From assembly GCF_002875705.1 (NCBI RefSeq), contig NZ_MCZZ01000008.1, forward strand, positions 1 through 43,264: a stretch of 43,264 nucleotides of DNA. The letters run 5' to 3'. Below are positions 33,939 through 42,666 of this stretch, in pieces; position 1 is the first letter of the stretch, and each line of letters starts with the position of its first letter. The translations under genes and the position numbers were made by a program. The notes beneath the pieces were generated by a model. The model was not told the origin of the DNA and made no database searches. It saw only the letters and a list, made by a program, of their open reading frames with translations. Source of the stretch: Vibrio sp. 10N.261.45.E2 (lineage in GTDB: Bacteria > Pseudomonadota > Gammaproteobacteria > Enterobacterales > Vibrionaceae).

Positions 33939-34559
33939 ATGAACAACAAATTTATTCTAAGCATTGCGCTTATGTCAGCATTTGCAGCAAACAATGTAAT
34001 GGCAGCGGATAGTGGTTTCTACCTAGGCGGCGCAATCGGTACGTCTGGTGTTGATGATGGCGGCATTTTTAATTCTGTAAATGTACCCGTTAGCTTTGAA
34101 GCAGAAGACAACACATATCGCTTGATTGCAGGTTATAAATTTGATCGCATCATTGCGATTGAAGCGCAGTACACGGACTTTGGTGATGTTGTTGCTAAAG
34201 TTCCAGGTAGTAATGATGGTTTCGCTTGGACACCTCAAATCTTTTCGGTAACGGCTAACCTTGGTTACACGTTTAATAATGGCGTTCGTCCATTTGGTAC
34301 GATCGGTTTATCTTCAGTTGACTTAGACATGAAGCTTGCTGATGGTTCTCGTCCTTCTGGTTCGGACTTTGATGATACGGGTACTGGCGTGCGTTACGGT
34401 GTTGGTGTCGAATATACGTCACCTACAATGCCTTCACTGAGCTTTCGTCTAGCATACGAAGCTGATGCTTTTGACATTGAAGATTACGAGTACGGACATA
34501 AGACAGAAAATACTGTTGTTCTGGACTCTTTCTACCTAGGCGCAACTTACAACTTCTAA
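33939..34559 (+). CDS. Small outer-membrane beta-barrel protein
   Basis: A 206-residue protein with a signal peptide (MNNKFILSIALMSAFAANNVMA, cut near 22) and an eight-strand type barrel: alternating strands beginning GFYLGGAIGTSG, RLIAGYKFDRIIAIEAQYTDFG and ending in YLGATYNF, with the C-terminal aromatic residue used by the Bam machinery. It resembles the OmpA-membrane/'porin family' beta-barrel domain without the periplasmic OmpA domain. Role unknown (adhesion, stress or small channel). A strong terminator follows. Confidence 0.82.
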   Translation: MNNKFILSIALMSAFAANNVMAADSGFYLGGAIGTSGVDDGGIFNSVNVPVSFEAEDNTYRLIAGYKFDRIIAIEAQYTDFGDVVAKVPGSNDGFAWTPQIFSVTANLGYTFNNGVRPFGTIGLSSVDLDMKLADGSRPSGSDFDDTGTGVRYGVGVEYTSPTMPSLSFRLAYEADAFDIEDYEYGHKTENTVVLDSFYLGATYNF

Positions 34560-34634
34560 GTTTCACACTTTGTTAAACGGTAAATCGGTTTCTAAATGGG
34601 ACGTCGGTTGGCTCAATCCGTTTGGCTAAAGTGG

Positions 34635-34664
34635 AAAGCCGCAGTTATTGACTGCGGCTTTTTT
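34635..34664 (+). terminator. Rho-independent terminator after the OMP gene
   Basis: An 11-bp stem AAAGCCGCAGT/ACTGCGGCTTT with a 5-base loop, followed by a T run, lies 75 bases past the stop codon. It can also end the convergent nuclease-like gene on the minus strand. Confidence 0.88.
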
Positions 34665-34709
34665 AATACTTATCTTTTGTGAATCACGATTGAGGATGTT
34701 ATCGAATCG

Positions 34710-35783
34710 CTAAGCCTCACGAATATGAGCGGTAACAGAGACGACCGCATGATCAGTACTGAACTGGTCGTGTTCAAAGCTTGGATTGATCAGGTGATGG
34801 TCTAACACCGTGTAACTAGAGATCTCCATTAAGCTTGATGAGTTCTGACAGTCAAATTCGTTCGACATCAAGATGTAATCCAGTACAGAACCAGAGGCGC
34901 CGTAGTAGTGAGTTGGTATGCGCTGTTCAAGCAAGTCTTCTTCATGTAACTGATGGTAGAGAACCCAACTGTCTCTTAATCGGAAATGCGATAACCAATG
35001 TCTGCTCGCTTCATCTCGGTTCAACGAATAGCTCAACAGCCCTTTGAACTCATCGTTGAATAGGGGCTTGTTAAAATCGCCCATCAACACAACAGGTTGG
35101 TCTGTTTGGTAGCGTTGATTGGTGATGTATTGATGCAGCATTTGAGCTTCGAGACCGCGTTGGACACTCGATAACCAAGAACCAAGTTGTTCCTGATGAA
35201 GCTTAACCAATGTGTCGCTTTGCGGTTTATTATCTGTTGAGTTGCCACTGGATTCTTGCGGTTCAGCTTTGGGTTCTGTCGGACGTTGCGATTTGAAGTG
35301 CACTACATAACAATCGGTTGAACCTAAATGGGGTAACGTAATCGTTGCGTGGACAGGCGTTCGGTTGAATGAGAATTTGTCGCCAAGGTTGAAGGCTGCC
35401 AGTAATTTTGAATCCGGTGTCACAGGCTGCACATTTTCAATCGGGTAACGGGAAGCAATACCAACGACAGGTGAGGTGTATAGGTAATCATCTTCAACGT
35501 GTGCGCTATCGACTACTGCAAAGTAAGGGTAGCCAAGCTCATTCATCAGTTGTTCTAAAGAGTGCGGGCTAAATATCTCTTGAAAGCCAATCACATCACA
35601 GTCAGATGAGCGGATCGCTTCGACTATCCAGCCTTGTTTCTTTTGCCACTCCTCGAAGCTATAGATGTTCTCAAAATCATAATAAGCATTCGGTGGTTCG
35701 AGGTAGTTCAAAAGGTTGAACGTTGAGAATGTTATTTGGTTTGGTTTGTTCAAAGTGTCATTCCATTTAGACCTAGGCAGCAA
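34710..35783 (-). CDS. Endonuclease/exonuclease/phosphatase (EEP) family protein
   Basis: A 357-residue metal-dependent hydrolase. Conserved EEP positions are visible: FNLLNYLEPPNAYYD (Asn), GFQEI (the metal-binding Glu), VHFKSQRPTEP, MGDFNKP (Asp-x-Asn) and STDHAVVSV (the Asp-His pair). The substrate, nucleic acid or phosphate ester, cannot be told. No signal peptide. The start is a TTG at 35783 with GGAG five bases upstream. A stretch near residues 175-195 (PTEPKAEPQESSGNSTDNK) looks like a flexible insertion. It is a single gene, convergent with the OMP gene. Confidence 0.82.
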   Translation of the reverse strand: MLPRSKWNDTLNKPNQITFSTFNLLNYLEPPNAYYDFENIYSFEEWQKKQGWIVEAIRSSDCDVIGFQEIFSPHSLEQLMNELGYPYFAVVDSAHVEDDYLYTSPVVGIASRYPIENVQPVTPDSKLLAAFNLGDKFSFNRTPVHATITLPHLGSTDCYVVHFKSQRPTEPKAEPQESSGNSTDNKPQSDTLVKLHQEQLGSWLSSVQRGLEAQMLHQYITNQRYQTDQPVVLMGDFNKPLFNDEFKGLLSYSLNRDEASRHWLSHFRLRDSWVLYHQLHEEDLLEQRIPTHYYGASGSVLDYILMSNEFDCQNSSSLMEISSYTVLDHHLINPSFEHDQFSTDHAVVSVTAHIREA

Positions 35784-36127
35784 GGATACTCCAGTAAAGT
35801 ATAGTTTGTTGATTATTTAGAGGTTAAATTTCACTTTCGAAGCGAATGCCAGTTTTCGGGAGTTGATGTCATCCGAGTGAACGAGATTACAGTGTTCCAG
35901 TCTTACCCGACATATTGCCAATGCAAAGACCACCAAAGCTAACTGTATCGAATTACTTCGAGTTGAACCGAGTAATTTGTAAATAAACCGTCAGAGATGA
36001 AGTGCTGATGGTTTTATTAGTTATTACATGATGTTAGATTTGAACCTATACTTGATTTAACGGCATGCATTCAAAGCCGATTAATCAACTTGAATATAGA
36101 ATTCACGACATTTGAAGGGAGAGTCAA
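35784..36127. other. Structured intergenic region before yejA
   Basis: About 344 bases lie between divergent genes. Two inverted repeats lie side by side: AATTACTTCG..CGAGTAATT (about 35951-35977) and AATAAACCGTCAG..CTGATGGTTTTATT (35982-36018), the second with a T-rich end on the plus strand. They could be a small RNA with its terminator, or a leader element. There is no coding sequence. Confidence 0.35.
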
Positions 36128-38023
36128 ATGGGAACAGTTTTTCGACGCAAAGCCTCGCAACGCACTCAGTTTTTCAGGTTTAATTTGAAGTCATGTGCAG
36201 TCATGTTGCCGCTAATTGCTTTACACCCCTCCGTTACTCACGCTTCTGATACCGAATCAAACCCTGCTGTCACTGTTATTGAAACCACACAATTGGTTGG
36301 TTTTGGTGAAGCAAAATATCCAGCCGATTTTACTCACTTCGATTACGTTAATCCTGATGCGCCAAAGCAGGGCAAAGTGACCTATGGCAGCATAGGTACC
36401 TACGATAGCTTTAATCGATTCGGTTCCCGCGGCGTTGCTGCAAGTTATACCGGAGAGATTTACGATACCTTGATGTTTTCTCCGAGCGATGAGATTGATG
36501 CCTATTATCCATTGATCGCTTCAAAGGTTCGCTATGCCAGTGATTTCACCTGGATGGAAATCGATATCAATCCAAAAGCCAAATTCAATGATGGCGAACC
36601 TATTACGGCTCATGATGTGGCATTCACCTTTAATAAATTTTCAACCGAGGGTGTGCCTCAATACCGTGTGTATTACAAAGAAATTAAGTCAGTCACCGCG
36701 GTGTCTGATTTAGTAGTTCGTATTGAGATGGAGAAGCCAAACCGCGAGAAGTTGTTCAGCTTTGCTCAGAGCACTCGTGTATTGCCAGAACATTATTGGA
36801 AAGATAAGAAGCTGTCTGAACCTCTAAGTGAGCCGCCGGTAGGTAGTGGCCCTTATAAGATCATCAGCTATAAATCGGGTCAAAGCGTGACTTACGGTTT
36901 AGATGAAAATTACTGGGCAGCCGATCTGCCTGTTAACGTCGGTCGTAATAACTTCAAGGAAGTGCAATACGATTACTACCGTGACGACACCGTAATGCTA
37001 GAAGCCTTTAAAGCAGGGGAGTTCGATCTTCGAACGGAAAACTCGGCTAAGTTTTGGGCCAACTATTATACAGGCGCAAACTTCGACAAAGGTTACATCA
37101 TCAAAGAAGAGATCAACCATGAGAAGCCAGAAACGACTCAAGGTTTTGTCTTCAACATTCAATCTACTGTGTTCTCAGATCCTAAAGTGCGTGAAGCGTT
37201 AACCTACGCGATGGACTTTGAGTGGATGAATAAGAACATGTTTTATGGACAGTACAAGCGTACTCGTAGTTATTTCCAAAACACCGATTATGAAGCGAAA
37301 GGCTTGCCAAGCGAAGCTGAAGTTGAACTGCTGTCTCAGTACAAAGACCAAATCCCACCGCGAGTGTTCACCGAAGAATTCCAACCACCTGTAACCGATG
37401 GTAGCGGCCGTATTCGTAGCCAAATGCGCACAGCTTTCAAATTGCTTAAAGAAGCGGGTTGGGTGCTGAAAGACAAAGTGATGACCAACGAAAAGACTGG
37501 CAAGCCGCTGTCATTTGAGTTGTTGATTTACAGCCCAACCACGGAGCGTATTGCAACACCGGTTCAAAAGAACCTTAAGCGTATGGGCATTGAGATGAAG
37601 ATCCGTACCATCGATACGACTCAGTACATCAAGCGCTTGCGTGACCGAGATTTCGACATGGTCTCTTCGTCATTTTCTGCAAACCCTTATCCTAGCCCGA
37701 ACTTAATGATTGTTTGGAACTCTAACTACATTGATTCTACTTACAATACTGCAGGTGTGATGGATCCAGTAGTTGACGCGTTAACAGAAGAAATTGCGCG
37801 TAACCAACAGGACCCTGAAAAGCTGCTTACGTTAGGTCGCTCTCTTGACCGAGTATTGCAGTGGAATTTCTACAACATCCCTCAATGGCACGTTGGCGAA
37901 TACCGCGTAGCGATGTGGGACAAGTTTGAGCGTCCAAATGTATTACCTAAATACGATTTAGGTATCGATACATGGTGGATTTCAGAAGAGAAGGCGGCTT
38001 TGCTTCCTGAAAAACGTCGCTAG
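36128..38023 (+). CDS. yejA: Peptide ABC transporter, periplasmic binding protein (YejA)
   Basis: A 631-residue family-5 solute-binding protein supplies oligopeptides to the YejBEF importer (in E. coli this system also takes up microcin C). A long signal peptide (to about residue 40, SCAVMLPLIALHPSVTHASD) precedes the mature chain, with typical YejA segments FGEAKYPADFTHFDYVNPDAPKQG, FNRFGSRG and LDRVLQWNFYNIPQWHVGEY. GGGAGAG precedes the ATG. It is the first gene of yejABEF, with 12 bases to yejB. Confidence 0.94.
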   Translation: MGTVFRRKASQRTQFFRFNLKSCAVMLPLIALHPSVTHASDTESNPAVTVIETTQLVGFGEAKYPADFTHFDYVNPDAPKQGKVTYGSIGTYDSFNRFGSRGVAASYTGEIYDTLMFSPSDEIDAYYPLIASKVRYASDFTWMEIDINPKAKFNDGEPITAHDVAFTFNKFSTEGVPQYRVYYKEIKSVTAVSDLVVRIEMEKPNREKLFSFAQSTRVLPEHYWKDKKLSEPLSEPPVGSGPYKIISYKSGQSVTYGLDENYWAADLPVNVGRNNFKEVQYDYYRDDTVMLEAFKAGEFDLRTENSAKFWANYYTGANFDKGYIIKEEINHEKPETTQGFVFNIQSTVFSDPKVREALTYAMDFEWMNKNMFYGQYKRTRSYFQNTDYEAKGLPSEAEVELLSQYKDQIPPRVFTEEFQPPVTDGSGRIRSQMRTAFKLLKEAGWVLKDKVMTNEKTGKPLSFELLIYSPTTERIATPVQKNLKRMGIEMKIRTIDTTQYIKRLRDRDFDMVSSSFSANPYPSPNLMIVWNSNYIDSTYNTAGVMDPVVDALTEEIARNQQDPEKLLTLGRSLDRVLQWNFYNIPQWHVGEYRVAMWDKFERPNVLPKYDLGIDTWWISEEKAALLPEKRR

Positions 38024-38035
38024 GAGTTAGTTAGC

Positions 38036-39124
38036 ATGGCCGCGTATATATTTCGGCGTTTACTGTTGGTGATCCCCACGTTGTGGGCGATAATCACCAT
38101 CAACTTTTTTATTATTCAGATCGCCCCTGGTGGCCCAGTAGAACAAGCCGTTGCCCAATTAGAAGGGCACAACTCTGGCATCATGGAACGCTTTTCTGGT
38201 GGTGGACAAGAATTTGATTTAAGCGAAAGTGATCAAGCATCTGCCAGTGGCTATAAAGGCTCGCGCGGGCTTGATCCGGAAGTGGTTGAAGAGATCAAAA
38301 AGCAGTTTGGTTTCGATAAGCCGATTCACGTTCGCTATTTTGATATGTTGAAAAATTACGCGACCTTTAATTTTGGTGAAAGCCTGTTTAAGGGTGGTAA
38401 CGTGATTGATTTAATCATTGAGCGTTTACCTGTCTCTATCTCCTTGGGGTTGTGGAGTACCTTAATCATCTACGTGATTTCGATTCCCTTAGGCATTATG
38501 AAGGCGATACATCACGGCTCTCGTTTTGATATTTGGTCGAGCGCGGTGGTGATCGTCGGCTACGCAGTGCCTGGCTTCCTGTTTGCGATCATCCTGATTA
38601 TTTTGTTCGCAAGTGGTAACTATTTCAGTTGGTTCCCATTACGTGGCTTGGTATCGAGTAACTTCGACCAGCTCAACTGGTATCAGCAAACTGGCGACTA
38701 CTTCTGGCACCTAGCATTGCCTATTTTTGCTATGGTCATCGGCGGCTTTGCTACTCTCAGCATGCTGACTAAAAACTCCTTCCTTGATGAAATCAACAAG
38801 CAATACGTGGTGACCGCGCGAGCGAAAGGTTTGGATGAGAGCAGCATTCTCTACAAGCACGTTTTCCGTAATGCCATGTTGATAATTATTGCTGGTTTCC
38901 CAAGCGCATTTATTAGTATTTTCTTCACGGGTTCTATGTTGATCGAAGTGATGTTTTCACTCGAAGGTATTGGCTTGCTTGGCTTTGAGTCCACGATTCA
39001 GCGTGATTACCCAGTGGTGTTCAGCTCTCTCTATATCATGACCTTGCTTGGCTTGGTGCTGAGCATTATCTCCGACCTAACTTATACCTGGGTTGATCCT
39101 CGAATTGATTTTGAAGCGCGTTAA
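38036..39124 (+). CDS. yejB: Peptide ABC transporter permease (YejB)
   Basis: A 362-residue inner-membrane permease of the DppB/OppB type. An N-terminal helix is followed by a long periplasmic loop (about 35-105) and five more helices. The EAA-type loop near residue 245-275 ([24 protein letters not shown] in part) contacts the YejF ATPase. It follows yejA closely and precedes yejE by 30 bases, all in one operon. Confidence 0.95.
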   Translation: MAAYIFRRLLLVIPTLWAIITINFFIIQIAPGGPVEQAVAQLEGHNSGIMERFSGGGQEFDLSESDQASASGYKGSRGLDPEVVEEIKKQFGFDKPIHVRYFDMLKNYATFNFGESLFKGGNVIDLIIERLPVSISLGLWSTLIIYVISIPLGIMKAIHHGSRFDIWSSAVVIVGYAVPGFLFAIILIILFASGNYFSWFPLRGLVSSNFDQLNWYQQTGDYFWHLALPIFAMVIGGFATLSMLTKNSFLDEINKQYVVTARAKGLDESSILYKHVFRNAMLIIIAGFPSAFISIFFTGSMLIEVMFSLEGIGLLGFESTIQRDYPVVFSSLYIMTLLGLVLSIISDLTYTWVDPRIDFEAR

Positions 39125-39154
39125 TGGCGAACGAATAAAAGGTATTGATAGAAG

Positions 39155-40177
39155 ATGTTTAACAACCCTTTAGCAGAAGCTCGTTGGTTACGTTTTAAAG
39201 CAAACAAGCGTGGTTTTATTTCCCTTTGGATATTTACCATCTTGTTTGGATTGAGCCTGTTCGCGGAAATCATTGCCAACGATAAGCCACTCTTGGTTTC
39301 TTATGATAATCAGTGGTTTGTGCCTGTTATCAACGAGTACGCTGAGACGGAATTTGGTGGTGAGTTTGAAACCGAAGCCGACTATAAAGATCCATATGTC
39401 ATCGAACTTATTGAAGACAACGGCTACATCGTTTGGCCAATCATTCCGTTTAGTTACGACACCATTAACTTCGATATTTCAGGAGCTGTGCCATCTGAAC
39501 CTGATTCCGTGAACTGGTTAGGAACCGATGATAAAGGGCGAGATGTATTGGCTCGTATCATTTATGGGTTCCGTATCTCAGTTCTGTTTGGTTTTATTCT
39601 GACGATTGTGTCGAGCGTGATAGGCGTGGTGGTTGGGGCAACGCAAGGTTACTACGGTGGTTGGGTGGATCTGTTTGGACAACGCTTCATTGAAGTCTGG
39701 TCTGGAATGCCGACCCTATTCTTGTTGATCATTCTGTCGAGTTTTATTGAGCCGAATTTCTGGTGGTTGCTGGGGATTATGGTGTTGTTTAGTTGGATGA
39801 GCTTAGTCGGTATCGTGCGAGCCGAGTTCTTACGCTGTCGTAACTTCGATTATGTACGTGCCGCGCAAGCGATGGGTGTTGATGACAAACGCATTATGCT
39901 TCGTCACATGTTACCCAATGCGATGGTTGCATCGTTAACCATGATGCCGTTTATCCTTTCAGGCTCAGTGACCACGTTAACTTCATTAGATTTCCTGGGC
40001 TTTGGTCTTCCTGCGGGGTCACCTTCATTAGGTGAGCTGTTAGCGCAAGGTAAAGCCAACTTGCAAGCACCTTGGCTTGGCATCTCTGCTTTCGTCGTGC
40101 TTTCACTGATGCTGACGTTACTCGTCTTCGTAGGTGAGGCGGTACGCAATGCCTTCGACCCACATCAACAGAAGTAA
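39155..40177 (+). CDS. yejE: Peptide ABC transporter permease (YejE)
   Basis: A 340-residue permease of the DppC/OppC type and partner to YejB. The N-terminal FKANKRGFISLWIF helix, the large periplasmic loop (about 35-125), the GTDDKGRDVLARIIYG motif and the ATPase-contact loop near 215-245 (FDYVRAAQAMGVDDKRIM) are all present. It has a helix-rich C-terminal half. yejF starts nine bases later. Confidence 0.95.
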   Translation: MFNNPLAEARWLRFKANKRGFISLWIFTILFGLSLFAEIIANDKPLLVSYDNQWFVPVINEYAETEFGGEFETEADYKDPYVIELIEDNGYIVWPIIPFSYDTINFDISGAVPSEPDSVNWLGTDDKGRDVLARIIYGFRISVLFGFILTIVSSVIGVVVGATQGYYGGWVDLFGQRFIEVWSGMPTLFLLIILSSFIEPNFWWLLGIMVLFSWMSLVGIVRAEFLRCRNFDYVRAAQAMGVDDKRIMLRHMLPNAMVASLTMMPFILSGSVTTLTSLDFLGFGLPAGSPSLGELLAQGKANLQAPWLGISAFVVLSLMLTLLVFVGEAVRNAFDPHQQK

Positions 40178-40186
40178 GGATAGGTT

Positions 40187-41809
40187 ATGACTTCAAATAC
40201 AGCTCCTGCTTCTCCAGTTTTAACCATCGACAAATTGTCGGTCGGTTTCGGGCGGAAAAACTCAATCGAACAAGTGACACAAGATGTCTCTTTGGAGATA
40301 TACAAAGGTGAGACACTCGCGCTGGTGGGCGAGAGTGGTTCAGGCAAATCGGTTACGGCTAATTCGATTTTAAAGCTGTTACCAAAAGGTTCATCTCATT
40401 ACTTAAACGGTAAGATCAATTTCTCTGGCACCGATATTCTGAATTGTTCTGAAAGACAGCTACGTGGGATTCGTGGTGGTCGTATCGGCATGATCTTCCA
40501 AGAGCCTATGGTGTCGCTTAATCCGCTTCATCGAGTCGGAAAACAGCTGGTTGAAACCCTAGCGATTCACCGTGGTATGCGAACCAATAAAGCTCAAGCT
40601 TTGGCTATTGAATGGCTTTCTAAGGTTGGTATTCGTTATCCAGAACAAAAGATATCGGCTTACCCACATGAGTTGTCTGGCGGTGAACGTCAACGCGTGA
40701 TGATTGCAATGGCACTCATCAACGAACCTGAGCTACTCATTGCTGATGAGCCGACTACGGCGTTGGATGTATCGGTACAAGCGCAGATCCTTGATCTTCT
40801 CAAAGATTTACAGCAAGAACTCGGTATGGCGATGCTCTTCATTACCCATGACTTAAGTATCGTCCGTAAGATTGCCGACAGAGTCGCGGTAATGAAAGAT
40901 GGTCGCTTAGTTGAAAGTAACGATTGCCAAACATTGTTCAACGCACCAACTCACCCTTACACGCAAAAGCTCATTAACTCTGATCCTAAAGGCTTACCTG
41001 TTCCTGTTTCTCCGCAAAGTGAACCTCTGCTCAATGTCGACCAGCTGCGTGTTTGGTTCCCGATTACGGGCGGTCTGTTCAAGCGAACCATTTCTCATGT
41101 TAAAGCCGTAACAGACATGGAGTTCAGCTTGAAGAAGGGACACTCAATCGGTTTGGTTGGGGAGAGTGGTTCTGGTAAATCGACCACTGGTATGGCGATA
41201 CTTAAGCTGGTGGAGAGCGAAGGGTCAATTACCTACTCGAAGGAACAGCTTCAAGGTCTAGACCGAAAACAAATGCTCCCGTTCAGAAGCCGTATGCAAG
41301 TGGTCTTTCAAGACCCATTCTCGGCGTTGAACCCAAGAATGTCGGTCGCTCAAGTGATTGGTGAAGGCTTGCTCGTTCATCAACAACTTGGTGAAGCAGA
41401 GCTCGACCGGCGCATCTGTGATGTAATGAAAGAGGTCGACCTCGATCCTGAAACTCGTCACCGTTATCCAAATGAGTTTTCGGGCGGCCAAAGACAGCGC
41501 ATTGCGATTGCGCGAGCTCTGATTCTCAAGCCGGAGTTTATTCTGTTAGACGAACCTACATCTTCGTTAGACAGAACCGTCCAAGCGCAAGTGCTGGATC
41601 TACTGAAGTCACTTCAAGAAAAATACGGTCTCACCTATTTGTTTATCAGCCATGATTTGAATGTCGTGAAATCGCTGTGTCATTACACTATCGTGATGAA
41701 AGCCGGAGAGGTGATTGAGAAGGGGGATACAGAGACTTTGTTTGGTAATCCGCAACATGAATATACTAAGCAACTTGTCAGTCTTTCGAATGTTGGTGGG
41801 GCTCTATAG
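40187..41809 (+). CDS. yejF: Peptide ABC transporter ATPase (YejF)
   Basis: A 540-residue fusion of two ATP-binding cassettes drives YejB-YejE. The first half has Walker A GESGSGKSVT, signature LSGGERQRVMIAMAL and Walker B LLIADEPTTALD. The second has GESGSGKSTT, FSGGQRQRIAIARAL and FILLDEPTSSLD. Each is followed by an H-loop (FITHDLS; FISHDLN). All active residues are kept in both halves. AAGGA precedes the ATG. Confidence 0.96.
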   Translation: MTSNTAPASPVLTIDKLSVGFGRKNSIEQVTQDVSLEIYKGETLALVGESGSGKSVTANSILKLLPKGSSHYLNGKINFSGTDILNCSERQLRGIRGGRIGMIFQEPMVSLNPLHRVGKQLVETLAIHRGMRTNKAQALAIEWLSKVGIRYPEQKISAYPHELSGGERQRVMIAMALINEPELLIADEPTTALDVSVQAQILDLLKDLQQELGMAMLFITHDLSIVRKIADRVAVMKDGRLVESNDCQTLFNAPTHPYTQKLINSDPKGLPVPVSPQSEPLLNVDQLRVWFPITGGLFKRTISHVKAVTDMEFSLKKGHSIGLVGESGSGKSTTGMAILKLVESEGSITYSKEQLQGLDRKQMLPFRSRMQVVFQDPFSALNPRMSVAQVIGEGLLVHQQLGEAELDRRICDVMKEVDLDPETRHRYPNEFSGGQRQRIAIARALILKPEFILLDEPTSSLDRTVQAQVLDLLKSLQEKYGLTYLFISHDLNVVKSLCHYTIVMKAGEVIEKGDTETLFGNPQHEYTKQLVSLSNVGGAL

Positions 41810-41826
41810 CGCGGGGGAGATGATTA

Positions 41827-41868
41827 AAACAAATGACTTCTGGTTCAATTCAACATGGTCATTTGTTT
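41827..41868 (+). terminator. Possible terminator after yejF
   Basis: AAACAAATGAC (41827-41837) pairs perfectly with GTCATTTGTTT (41858-41868) around a 20-base loop and leads into a T-rich stretch. The stem is AT-rich and the loop is long, so it is only a weak candidate. Confidence 0.45.
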
Positions 41869-41926
41869 GTTTTACGATTACACTGCGCCCAATATTCCAG
41901 AAGTACACATTTAGGTAGAGGTCACC

Positions 41927-42463
41927 ATGGACCAAGAACATTACGAAGACGCTGATTACGAAGGCTACGAGCACGGTGAAGAAGGCGAAGAGATTGAAAT
42001 CGAAGCCATTGGTATCGATGTATCGTCTCAGCCAATCGAGCTCTATAAAGTGTTTAAGATTGCTAACCTAGTTAGCGGTGGCGGCGAAGCTAAGCACATT
42101 ATTTCGGAAGGCTACGTAGCGGTAAATGGTGAACTAGAAACGCGTAAGCGTCGCAAAATGTACGATGGTGACTTTTTCGAATTCAACCAAGAATACTATG
42201 TAGTGGTGTGTGATCAGCCAGTACAAGAAGAAACAGAAAAGCCAAAACAGAAAGAAGCGCCTAAGAAAGACAACAAGGCGAAGAAAGGTCAGTCTAAAAA
42301 GGACTCTAAGAAGAAAGAGTCTAAGAAAAGCAAAGCAGAAATGCTAAGCGCAAAGGCTGAACCAAAGAAAGAGAAAAAAGAGAAGAAACCGAAAAAGAAA
42401 GCGGATACGCCTAAGCCAACACGTGACGATAAAAGCGGCCGTAATTCGATTGAATTCTTCTAA
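41927..42463 (+). CDS. S4-domain RNA-binding protein with lysine-rich tail (YbcJ-like)
   Basis: A 178-residue protein has an acidic start (EDADYEGYEHGEEGEEIE), a central S4 RNA-binding domain of the YbcJ/RqcP-like group (about 28-100; YKVFKIANLVSGGGEAKHIISEGYVAVNG and KRRKMYDGDFFEF), and a long Lys/Glu tail (about 105-178, with repeated KK.SKK-type blocks). AGAGGT precedes the ATG. The tail is low complexity and longer than in plain YbcJ, and may add RNA or ribosome affinity. It is not part of the yej operon by function. Confidence 0.85.
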   Translation: MDQEHYEDADYEGYEHGEEGEEIEIEAIGIDVSSQPIELYKVFKIANLVSGGGEAKHIISEGYVAVNGELETRKRRKMYDGDFFEFNQEYYVVVCDQPVQEETEKPKQKEAPKKDNKAKKGQSKKDSKKKESKKSKAEMLSAKAEPKKEKKEKKPKKKADTPKPTRDDKSGRNSIEFF

Positions 42464-42470
42464 ATTATAG

Positions 42471-42522
42471 CTCTAGATTACTGCTCTAAACTACTGCGCT
42501 AAACTGTTGTTCTAATATTATT
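42471..42522 (+). repeat. Imperfect 13-bp tandem repeat, about four units
   Basis: CTCTAGATTACTG, CTCTAAACTACTG, CGCTAAACTGTTG and TTCTAATATTATT lie head to tail just past the S4 gene. Units 1-3 are clear; unit 4 is weak. Confidence 0.5.
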
Positions 42523-42633
42523 ATTCTACAACGTTTAACCTCGGTTTTGCGTCAAGCAGATACCAAAAGGCTCACTGTGATAGTGTAATGCCGATCGTTT
42601 AAGAAGACTTGAACGATCTTGCAGTTAGCAGAT

Positions 42634-42666
42634 AATCCCCATCAACAACGTTGATGGGGATTTTTT
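42634..42666 (+). promoter_or_regulatory. Anti-read-through hairpin hiding the transposase ribosome-binding site
   Basis: A perfect 13-bp stem with a 3-base loop (42634-42646 with 42650-42662) ends in a T run directly before the ATG. The GGGGA ribosome-binding sequence (42656-42660, six bases before ATG 42667) lies in the stem. Transcripts entering from outside should be ended or left untranslated, as known for IS10 and IS50. Confidence 0.7.
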
